Origin: Novosphingobium sp.
Lineage (GTDB): Bacteria; Pseudomonadota; Alphaproteobacteria; Sphingomonadales; Sphingomonadaceae
Direction: 5' to 3'
Length of the DNA: 64,000 nt
NCBI GenBank assembly: GCA_016719755.1
Contig: JADJYM010000016.1
Span: forward strand, 372,001 to 436,000
How positions within the stretch are numbered: the stretch's first letter is position 1; each line of letters starts with the position of its first letter. Under the pieces are notes generated by a model. That model was not told the origin of the DNA, ran no database searches, and saw only the letters and a list, made by a program, of their open reading frames with translations. Position numbers and translations under genes: made by a program. Of the stretch, positions 45,030-53,304 are shown in pieces.

Positions 45030-46052
45030 ATGATCCAGCACAGGATGGGCCACGGCGATCTGCTGGATGCGCGCGGACGGCTGGTCGAACCGGGCTGGGC
45101 CACTGCCGAAGTGCGCCGCTATGACCGGCAGGCGATCCGCGCGAGCGGCTGGCGGATCAAGGAGTGGGATTACTACTGCATCCTGACCGACGACCACGCC
45201 CTGGCATTGACCGTGGCTGACAATGGCTACCTTGGGTTCGTCGGACTTTCGTGGATGGATCTGAAATCCGGAACGGCGGTGAATCACGGGGCGGCGCGCG
45301 CCTTTCCCTTCGGGCGGATGCGGATGCCGGCCAGCGCCGACACGGGCGACGTGGATCAGCGCCAGGGCGACATCCACCTTGCTTTCCGGCATGAGCCGGG
45401 CGGGCGCAGGCTATGCTTCTCCGCCCCCGGATTCGATTCGGGCAAGGGACTTTCCGGAGAGATTCTCCTCGCCGGGATGGAAGACGATCGCATGGTGATC
45501 GCCACCCCCTTTGCCGATGCGCCGCGTGCATTCTACTATAATCAAAAGCTGAACTGCCTGCCCGCCTCGGGCCATGCGGTGCTGGGCGGCGAGCGGATTG
45601 ACTTCGCGCCGGACCGGGCCTTCGCCGTGCTTGACTGGGGGCGCGGCGTCTGGACCTGGGAAAACACCTGGTACTGGGGCTCGGCTTCCGGCCTGCATCA
45701 CGGGCGGCGCTTCGGCTTCAACATCGGCCACGGCTTTGGCGATACCAGCGCGGCGAGCGAGAACATGCTGTTCCTGGATGGCAAGGCGCACAAGCTTGCC
45801 GAGGTGACGTTCCATCTGCCGAGCGGACCGCTTGATGCCGCCGACTGGCACTTTACCAGCAGCGACGGCCGCTTCGAGATGACCTTTACTCCGATCGTCG
45901 ATCGCCATGACCGGGTGGCAATCGGCCCGTTCCTGACCGATCAGCATCAGGTCTTTGGCCGGTATTCCGGCAAGGTTGTGCTGGACGACGGAACGGTGCT
46001 CGACGTCGAAGGGCTGACCGGCTTTGCCGAACAGGTCCACAACCGCTGGTGA
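45030..46052 (+). CDS. DUF2804 family protein
   Basis: A 340-residue soluble protein rich in tryptophan and beta-strands. Typical segments are [38 protein letters not shown], the central [20 protein letters not shown] and [18 protein letters not shown]. These match DUF2804, a family distantly like lipocalin or hydroxyneurosporene-synthase-fold proteins, with no known activity. I chose the ATG at 45030; an in-frame TTG six codons earlier is possible. A strong bidirectional terminator follows, shared with etfA. Confidence 0.85.
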   Translation: MIQHRMGHGDLLDARGRLVEPGWATAEVRRYDRQAIRASGWRIKEWDYYCILTDDHALALTVADNGYLGFVGLSWMDLKSGTAVNHGAARAFPFGRMRMPASADTGDVDQRQGDIHLAFRHEPGGRRLCFSAPGFDSGKGLSGEILLAGMEDDRMVIATPFADAPRAFYYNQKLNCLPASGHAVLGGERIDFAPDRAFAVLDWGRGVWTWENTWYWGSASGLHHGRRFGFNIGHGFGDTSAASENMLFLDGKAHKLAEVTFHLPSGPLDAADWHFTSSDGRFEMTFTPIVDRHDRVAIGPFLTDQHQVFGRYSGKVVLDDGTVLDVEGLTGFAEQVHNRW

Positions 46053-46061
46053 TCAATGCAA

Positions 46062-46085
46062 AAGGCCCCGCCGAAGCGGGGCCTT
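46062..46085. terminator. Bidirectional terminator between DUF2804 and etfA
   Basis: AAGGCCCCGC (46062-46071) and GCGGGGCCTT (46076-46085) form a perfect 10-bp stem with a CGAA loop. Short A and T runs flank it on both strands, so it can stop transcription from either convergent gene. Confidence 0.82.
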
Positions 46086-46109
46086 CCGGTATTCGCGTTG
46101 CCGCTCGGT

Positions 46110-47039
46110 TCAGAGCTTGCCGGTGAGTTCCGGCACGGCGGTGAACAGGTCCGCGACCAGGCCGATGTCGGCGACCTGGAAGATCGGCGCGTCCTCGTCC
46201 TTGTTGATGGCGATGATGGTCTTGGAATCCTTCATGCCGGCGAGGTGCTGGATCGCGCCCGAGATGCCGATGGCGACATAGACTTCCGGAGCGACGATCT
46301 TGCCGGTCTGGCCGACCTGGTAGTCGTTGGGGACATAGCCCGCATCGACCGCCGCGCGGCTGGCACCGACGCCGGCGTTCAGCTTGTCAGCCAGCGGGAA
46401 GATCACCTGCTGGAAGGTTTCCGCGTCCTTCAGCGCCCGGCCGCCCGAAACGATGATCTTGGCCGAGGTCAGTTCCGGACGCTCGCTCTTGGCGATCTCC
46501 GAGCCGACGAAGGTCGACAGGCCCGATGCGCCGGCGCCCGAAACGGCTTCGACCGCGCCCGAACCGCCGGTGGAGGCGGCCTTGGCAAAGGCGGTGCCGC
46601 GCACGGTGATGACCAGCTTGGCATCGCTCGATTCAACCGTGGCGATGGCGTTGCCGGCGTAGATCGGCCGGGTGAAGGTCTTGGGGCCTTCGACCGAGAG
46701 GATTTCCGACACCTGCATCACGTCGAGCAGCGCGGCGACGCGCGGCGCGATGTTCTTGGCGGTGGTGGTGGCGGCGGCGACGAAGGCGTCGTGGTGGCCC
46801 ATCAGTTCGGCAACCAGCGGCGCGACGTTTTCGGCCAGCGCATTGGCATAGGCGGCGTCGTCCGCCACGTGGACCTTGCCGACGCCGGCGATCTGCGCGG
46901 CGGCCTGGGCCACGGCGCTGCAGCCCGAACCCACGACCAGCAGGTGGACTTCACCCAGCTGCGAGGCGGCGGTAACAGCGGCCAGCGTGGCGTCCTTGAC
47001 GGCGGAATTGTCGTGTTCGACCCAAACGAGCGTCTTCAT
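46110..47039 (-). CDS. etfA: Electron transfer flavoprotein, alpha subunit
   Basis: A 309-residue FAD-binding subunit that takes electrons from acyl-CoA and other dehydrogenases and passes them to ETF:quinone oxidoreductase. The C-terminal FAD domain is clear: [39 protein letters not shown], and [20 protein letters not shown]. The ATG overlaps the etfB stop by one base (TGATG), so both subunits are made together. The gene ends at a shared terminator. Confidence 0.96.
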   Translation of the reverse strand: MKTLVWVEHDNSAVKDATLAAVTAASQLGEVHLLVVGSGCSAVAQAAAQIAGVGKVHVADDAAYANALAENVAPLVAELMGHHDAFVAAATTTAKNIAPRVAALLDVMQVSEILSVEGPKTFTRPIYAGNAIATVESSDAKLVITVRGTAFAKAASTGGSGAVEAVSGAGASGLSTFVGSEIAKSERPELTSAKIIVSGGRALKDAETFQQVIFPLADKLNAGVGASRAAVDAGYVPNDYQVGQTGKIVAPEVYVAIGISGAIQHLAGMKDSKTIIAINKDEDAPIFQVADIGLVADLFTAVPELTGKL

Positions 47040-47791
47040 CAGGCGACTCCCATTTCCTTGAGCTTGGCGACGAGGGCATCCACGTCGGCCACCTTGATTC
47101 CGGCGCTGCGCACCGGCGGTTCGCTGACCTTGATGGTCTTGAGGCGCGGCGTGACATCGACGCCGTAGTCAGCCGGGGCCTTGGTGGCGAGCGGCTTGGA
47201 CTTGGCCTTCATGATGTTGGGCAGCGAGGCATAGCGCGGCTCGTTGAGGCGCAGGTCGGTGGTGACCACGGCCGGCAGCGCCAGCTTCACGGTCTCCAGA
47301 CCGCCATCGATTTCACGCTTCACGACGACCGAATCGCCTTCCACGGTGACTTCGTTGGCGAAGGTGCCCTGCGGACGACCGAGCAGCGCGGCGACCATCT
47401 GGCCGACCTGGTTGCTGTCGTCGTCGATCGCCTGCTTGCCGGTGATGATCAGGCCCGGGGCCTCTTCATCGGCCACGCCCTTGACGATCTTGGCGACGGC
47501 CAGCGGCTCAACCTCGACGCCATCATCGACCTGCACCAGCACGGCGCGGTCCGCACCCATGGCGAGCGCGGTGCGGAGCGTTTCCTGAGCCTTGGCCGGA
47601 CCGACCGAAACCGCCACGATCTCGGTCACCACGCCCTTTTCCTTCAAGCGAATGGCTTCCTCGACGGCGATCTCGTCGAACGGATTCATGCTCATCTTGA
47701 CATTGGCGAGATCGACGCCGCTGCCGTCGGACTTGACCCGCGGCTTCACGTTATAGTCGATCACGCGCTTTACGCAGACCAGGGCTTTCAT
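47039..47791 (-). CDS. etfB: Electron transfer flavoprotein, beta subunit
   Basis: A 250-residue subunit binding AMP. It begins [20 protein letters not shown] and contains the [20 protein letters not shown] block and the beta-subunit signature [38 protein letters not shown]-like region near residues 150-190. The ATG at 47791 is used rather than a codon three upstream because it is the family start. A perfect 14-bp palindrome lies 62-75 bases upstream and is a likely control site for the etfBA pair. Confidence 0.96.
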   Translation of the reverse strand: MKALVCVKRVIDYNVKPRVKSDGSGVDLANVKMSMNPFDEIAVEEAIRLKEKGVVTEIVAVSVGPAKAQETLRTALAMGADRAVLVQVDDGVEVEPLAVAKIVKGVADEEAPGLIITGKQAIDDDSNQVGQMVAALLGRPQGTFANEVTVEGDSVVVKREIDGGLETVKLALPAVVTTDLRLNEPRYASLPNIMKAKSKPLATKAPADYGVDVTPRLKTIKVSEPPVRSAGIKVADVDALVAKLKEMGVA

Positions 47792-47852
47792 GTCTCGCAA
47801 GCCTTTCCCATGGAGATTGCTGAACCGGATTGCTGCACTGCCGCATAGGTAT

Positions 47853-47866
47853 CGTTTACGTAAACG
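47853..47866. promoter_or_regulatory. Perfect 14-bp palindrome upstream of etfBA, probable operator
   Basis: CGTTTACGTAAACG is perfectly symmetric and stands in the 146-base gap between sucC and etfB, in an AT-richer stretch than its flanks. Palindromes of this size and type are typical of dimeric repressors or activators. In other Proteobacteria etfBA belongs to regulons of fatty-acid or branched-chain amino-acid breakdown (for example MerR-type LiuR or TetR-type PsrA/FadP), which makes such a regulator the best guess. The exact regulator is inference. Confidence 0.55.
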
Positions 47867-47937
47867 TCAACTAGCCATTTAGCCGTGCATTTAAACGAGT
47901 GACGGCATCGCCATTGCCGCGCATGGGGGCCGGGCCA

Positions 47938-49134
<1,197 letters not shown>

Positions 49135-49305
49135 GGGTCTCAATCTCCGCGGGGAGGCAGCCGGACGGCCGATGATGCGGCGCCGCATAAGCACATCGGC
49201 GCGGGCTTGAAAAGGCCCCTAGTCGCGCGATTAAACGGGGCTTCACCGGCGTCCGGCTCTGGCAAGGCTTGCCAAGGCCGCCGCGCTTGCCCAAGTTCGA
49301 TCGCC

Positions 49306-50088
49306 ATGATCGACCGCGCTCGCCTTGAGATGATCGTTCGCGAAGCGGGGCGGATCGCCTTTGACCGCTGGCCCGGCGCTGGCCACGCGCTGGATGCCTG
49401 GGAAAAGAACCCCGGAAATCCGGTGAGCGAGGCGGACCTGGCGGTCGATGCCTTCCTCAAACGCGAACTGGGCGCGCTGCTGCCGGCGGCCGGCTGGCTG
49501 TCCGAGGAAACGGTCGACGCGCCCGAGCGGCTGGAAGACGGCCTGATCTGGCTGGTCGACCCGATCGACGGGACGCGCGATTTCATCCGCGGGCGCAGCG
49601 GCTGGGCGGTTTCAGTGGCGCTGATCAGCTCAGGCCGGCCGCTGCTGGGCATGCTCGATGCCCCGGCGCGCGGCGAATTCTGGCACGGCGAGGCGGGGCG
49701 GGGTTCGTGGCGCAATGGCGTGCGGCTGGTGGCGAGCCAGCGCAAGGAACTGTCCGGCGCGCGGGTGCCTGCTCACGTCCTGCCGAAAATCGATGCCGAC
49801 CTGACCCCGGTCGATCAGCCCAATTCGATCGCGCTGCGGCTTGCCATGGTTGCCGCTGACGAGGCGGACCTGCTGGCGACGCTGCGCTGGGGCTTCGAAT
49901 GGGACATCGGCGCCGCCGCGCTGATCGCGCGCGAGGCCGGGGCGGTGGTAACCGACGTGTTCGGCCAGCCGCTCAACTACAACAAGCGCGATCCGCGCGC
50001 CTTTGGCGTTCTGGCCACCGCCCCCGCGATTCACGCGGCGGCGGTGGAGCGGCTGGCGGGACGGGCCAGGGAACTGGCGCAGGAATAG
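49306..50088 (+). CDS. Inositol monophosphatase family phosphatase
   Basis: A 260-residue metal-dependent phosphatase. The FIG/IMPase signatures are present: GNPVSEADLAVD, the metal-binding SEET and WLVDPIDGTRDFIRG near residues 80-95, and the C-terminal EWDIGAAALIAREAGAVVTDVFG. The substrate may be inositol phosphate, histidinol phosphate or 3'-phosphoadenosine 5'-phosphate; the sequence does not decide. The ATG at 49306 is the first that fits the conserved start. It is divergent from sucC over a 171-base gap. Confidence 0.88.
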   Translation: MIDRARLEMIVREAGRIAFDRWPGAGHALDAWEKNPGNPVSEADLAVDAFLKRELGALLPAAGWLSEETVDAPERLEDGLIWLVDPIDGTRDFIRGRSGWAVSVALISSGRPLLGMLDAPARGEFWHGEAGRGSWRNGVRLVASQRKELSGARVPAHVLPKIDADLTPVDQPNSIALRLAMVAADEADLLATLRWGFEWDIGAAALIAREAGAVVTDVFGQPLNYNKRDPRAFGVLATAPAIHAAAVERLAGRARELAQE

Positions 50089-50138
50089 CCCTGCCGCCCC
50101 GGGTCCGTCGTCCCCGGCCCGCCGCCCAGACGCCTCGT

Positions 50139-50831
50139 CTATTGTCCGGCCCGCGCCGCCTGAACGTCTTCGGTGGTTACCGGCACGATCTTGATCTCGA
50201 CCCGGCGGTTCTTCTGCCGCCCCTCGGCCGTATCGTTGCTGGCGACCGGCATGGTCTCGCCAAAGCCCTGACTGCGGACCCGGGCCGCCGGAACCCCGCG
50301 CGAGACGAGGTAGTTGAGCACCGTGCGCGCGCGGCCTTCCGACAGGGTCTGGTTGAAGGCGTCCGATCCGGTCGAATCGGTGTGGCCGTAAACGTCGATC
50401 AGGCTGTTGGGATACTGGATCAGGCTTTCCGCCACCTTGTCGAGCGTGGCGCGGAATTCCGGCTTCAGGGTGGCGCTGCCGACATCGAAGGTGACGCCAT
50501 CGGGAAGGTTGACCAGGATCGCGCTGCCATTGTCGGTTTCGGTCACATCGACGCCCGACCCGGCGGTCTGTTCCTTGAGCTCCTTGATCTGCTTGTCCAT
50601 CTGATAGCCGACCACGCCGCCCGCGACGCCGCCGATACCGGCGCCGACGATCCGCCCGGTCTTGCCGCCGATCAGCCCGCCCAGCAGGGCGCCCGCCACT
50701 GCGCCGCCCACCCCGCCGATCGCGGTGCGCGAAACCTTGCGCTCGCCGGTGTTGGGATCGGTAACGCAGGCGGAAACGGTGAGCAGCGAAAACGCGGCAA
50801 AGCCGGAAACCAGCAATCTGGACTTGGTCAT
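50139..50831 (-). CDS. OmpA-family outer-membrane lipoprotein (YiaD-like)
   Basis: A 230-residue lipoprotein: signal with lipobox TVSAC (Cys near 22), a glycine-rich hydrophobic segment (about 38-78, glycine-zipper type), then an OmpA-like peptidoglycan-binding domain from about 110. The domain has DVYGHTDSTGSDAFNQTLSEGRA, with the Asp and the later Arg in KNRRVEIKI needed for binding diaminopimelate. It probably ties the outer membrane to the cell wall. The gene stands alone, convergent with the phosphatase gene. Confidence 0.9.
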   Translation of the reverse strand: MTKSRLLVSGFAAFSLLTVSACVTDPNTGERKVSRTAIGGVGGAVAGALLGGLIGGKTGRIVGAGIGGVAGGVVGYQMDKQIKELKEQTAGSGVDVTETDNGSAILVNLPDGVTFDVGSATLKPEFRATLDKVAESLIQYPNSLIDVYGHTDSTGSDAFNQTLSEGRARTVLNYLVSRGVPAARVRSQGFGETMPVASNDTAEGRQKNRRVEIKIVPVTTEDVQAARAGQ

Positions 50832-50987
50832 GGTGCAAACCCCTCAGTTATTTTTGAAAAAGCACATCAGCTCGCTATGCCTGCCAAGCTGAATGCGGGA
50901 TGGATCGATCGTTGTTAAACGGGTGGTGGGCGCACTTGTTCCCACAGCCCCTTCGCCTCGGCGTCCAAACCTGCTAGGCCATTGCCC

Positions 50988-52295
50988 GTGACACCCTTTC
51001 CCTGGTCCGATGTCCTGATCATCGCAGGACTGATCCTGCTGAACGGCCTGTTCTCCATGTCGGAGCTGGCGATTGTTTCGGCGCGCCCGGCGCGGCTGCG
51101 GCTGCTGGCCGATCGCGGCAATGCCGGCGCGAAGACCGCGCTGACCCTGGCGGGCGATCCGGGCAAGTTCCTTTCCACCGTGCAGATCGGGATCACGCTC
51201 GTCGGGATCATCGCGGGCGCCTATTCGGGCGCCAGCCTGGGCGGGCCCACGGGCGAGCGGCTTGAGGCGCTGGGCGTTCCGGCGAAGTGGGCGCCGGAAT
51301 CCGGCTTTGCGCTTGTCATCGTGCTGACCACCTATTTCAGCCTGGTGGTGGGCGAACTGGTGCCCAAGCAGGTTGCGCTGCGCGCGGCCGAGCCGATTGC
51401 CGTGCTGGCCGCACTGCCCATGGCCCTGGTCGCCCGGGCGACCGCGCCGGTCGTGTGGCTGCTCGACCGCTCCTCCAGCCTGCTGCTGCGCCTGCTTGGG
51501 GTTCGGCACAAGGGCGAGGCCGGGGTGACCGCCGAGGAACTGCACATGCTGTTCGCCGAGGCGACCCGGTCCGGCGCGATCGAGGAGGACGAGCGGCAGA
51601 TCATGACCGGGATCATGAAGCTGGCCGACCGCCCGGTGCGCGAACTGATGACCCCGCGCACCGAACTCGACACGATCGACCGCCGCGCGAGCGAGGCGGA
51701 AGTGCGCGCCGCGATCAAGGACAGCCCGCACTCGCTGCTTCCCGTCGCCGATGGATCGCCCGACAACATCGTCGGCGTGGTCAAGGTGCGCGAAGTGCTG
51801 GCGGTATTGCTCGCGGGCAAGCGGCTGCAGATCGCCCGGCTGATGAAGAAGGCCGAGATCATTCCCGACCAGATCGACGCGATGGACGCGCTGCGCATCC
51901 TGCAGCAATCGGGCGTGTCGATGGCGCTGGTCCATGACGAGTATGGCCACCTTGAAGGGGTCGTGACCCCGGCCGACCTGCTCGCCGCGATCGTCGGCAA
52001 TTTCGCCAGCCACCAGGATGCCGGCGACGGGCCGATGCTGGTCGAGCGCGAGGATGGCTCGCTGCTGGTGGCGGGCGCCATGCCGGCCGATTTCCTGGCC
52101 GATCGGCTGGGCATCGAACTGCCCGACGACCGCGATTATGCCACGGCGGCGGGCTTCGTGCTCTCGGTGCTGAAGCACCTGCCGCAGGAAGGCGAACACT
52201 TCATCGAACAGGACTGGCGCTTCGAAGTGGTCGATATGGACGGGCGCAAGATCGACAAGCTGCTGGTCAGCCGGGTCGGACCGTCCGCCGCCTGA
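50988..52295 (+). CDS. CNNM-transmembrane/CBS-domain protein (hemolysin-C/CorC-like)
   Basis: A protein of about 435 residues with an N-terminal CNNM domain of four helices (residues 5-150, with LNGLFSMSELAIVSARPARLR and LVVGELVPKQVALRAAEPIA), a pair of CBS domains (about 200-330, LMTPRTELDTI) and a C-terminal CorC_HlyC domain ending in LLVSRVGPSAA. Relatives are linked to Mg2+ or Co2+ transport; the haemolysin name is historical. I prefer the GTG at 50988; a TTG six bases earlier is possible. A strong bidirectional terminator follows. Confidence 0.88.
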   Translation: MTPFPWSDVLIIAGLILLNGLFSMSELAIVSARPARLRLLADRGNAGAKTALTLAGDPGKFLSTVQIGITLVGIIAGAYSGASLGGPTGERLEALGVPAKWAPESGFALVIVLTTYFSLVVGELVPKQVALRAAEPIAVLAALPMALVARATAPVVWLLDRSSSLLLRLLGVRHKGEAGVTAEELHMLFAEATRSGAIEEDERQIMTGIMKLADRPVRELMTPRTELDTIDRRASEAEVRAAIKDSPHSLLPVADGSPDNIVGVVKVREVLAVLLAGKRLQIARLMKKAEIIPDQIDAMDALRILQQSGVSMALVHDEYGHLEGVVTPADLLAAIVGNFASHQDAGDGPMLVEREDGSLLVAGAMPADFLADRLGIELPDDRDYATAAGFVLSVLKHLPQEGEHFIEQDWRFEVVDMDGRKIDKLLVSRVGPSAA

Positions 52296-52302
52296 CAAAC
52301 GA

Positions 52303-52328
52303 AAAGGCCCGCCGTGCGGCGGGCCTTT
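52303..52328. terminator. Bidirectional terminator between the CNNM gene and the DUF3035 gene
   Basis: AAAGGCCCGCC (52303-52313) and GGCGGGCCTTT (52318-52328) pair perfectly over 11 bp around a GTGC loop, with A-runs and T-runs at the ends. It serves the convergent genes on both sides. Confidence 0.88.
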
Positions 52329-52364
52329 CCTGCAAACCGTTCGGACTGGCCGTTTAAGGGCGAA

Positions 52365-52775
52365 TCAGTTGCCGGCGCTGGCCTGGGCCTCGCGCCCGTC
52401 GCCCTGCGGGGCGGCGATGATGTCGCGCGTTACGGCGCCCTTGGCGACGGTGTTGGTGGCCGGATCGCCCACGGTCGAGCGGATCGAGGGGGCGGCCACC
52501 CCGGCCCGGTTATCGACCGCGGTTTCAACCGCGCTGCGCGGCTGGGCCGGGCCGAACAGGGCGTCCTGGGCCTGCTGCGAGGCGCTGGTGTCCGACGGGC
52601 GCGGGGCGCCGGGGGCCGGGGGAACCAGCGAGAAATCGGGCGGCACCACCAGCGGCGCCTGGCGCTGCACGGCGAATTCGTCCGGCCGTTCGCGTCCGAG
52701 CAGCCCGCTGCTGCCGCAGCCGGCAAGCAAGGCGGCGGCGCCGGTCAGCACGATCAGGGCAGAAGTCTTGCTCAT
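52365..52775 (-). CDS. DUF3035 family lipoprotein
   Basis: A 136-residue protein with a lipoprotein signal (lipobox LLAGC) and a mostly disordered mature part rich in Pro, Ala, Gln and Asp. The segment GRERPDEFAVQRQAPLVVPPDFSLVPP is the hallmark of DUF3035, a family of Alphaproteobacteria with unknown role, often near lspA as here. I chose the ATG at 52775, four bases after the lspA stop on the same strand. Confidence 0.85.
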   Translation of the reverse strand: MSKTSALIVLTGAAALLAGCGSSGLLGRERPDEFAVQRQAPLVVPPDFSLVPPAPGAPRPSDTSASQQAQDALFGPAQPRSAVETAVDNRAGVAAPSIRSTVGDPATNTVAKGAVTRDIIAAPQGDGREAQASAGN

Positions 52776-52779
52776 CGTC

Positions 52780-53304
52780 TCAAATCTCCGAGGGCTTCGC
52801 GCCCGCATCTTCGTCCCCGCGCTTTTCGCGCGAAAGGAACGAACGGGCAAGGATAATCAGGACGCCGATGGTGATCGCGGCGTCGGCAAGGTTGAACACC
52901 AGAAAGGGACGGAAATCCCCGAAATGAAGGTCGGCATAGTCGACCACGAAGCCGTAGTTCACCCGGTCGCGGATATTGCCCATCGCCCCGCCCAGCACCA
53001 GGGCCAGCGGTGCGATGTCCCACCACTGCTTCTCGCGCAGCAGCCAGACCAGCACCACGCCGGCGATGCCCAGCGTCAGGACGATCAGGCCCCAGCGCAT
53101 TTCCATCGAATTGGCGGTCAGCAGGCCCAGCGACACGCCATAGTTTTCCACCCAGGTGAGGCGGAAGAACGAAATCAGCTCGATCACCTGCACTTCGCGC
53201 AGGCCGATCCCGATGACCCAGGCCTTGATCCACTGATCGACCACGAAGATCGCCAGCGCTAGGGCAAGGCCGATCAGGCGGGGGCGGGTGAGGAGGCCGT
53301 TCAC
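52780..53304 (-). CDS. lspA: Lipoprotein signal peptidase II
   Basis: A 174-residue inner-membrane aspartic peptidase that removes signal peptides from prolipoproteins. Four helices are seen, and both catalytic aspartates are in place: one in GNIRDRVNYG and one in FNLADAAITIG. The GTG at 53304 overlaps the ileS stop (GTGA), so it is coupled to ileS, the usual arrangement in Proteobacteria. The C-terminal 14 residues are charged. Confidence 0.95.
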   Translation of the reverse strand: MNGLLTRPRLIGLALALAIFVVDQWIKAWVIGIGLREVQVIELISFFRLTWVENYGVSLGLLTANSMEMRWGLIVLTLGIAGVVLVWLLREKQWWDIAPLALVLGGAMGNIRDRVNYGFVVDYADLHFGDFRPFLVFNLADAAITIGVLIILARSFLSREKRGDEDAGAKPSEI

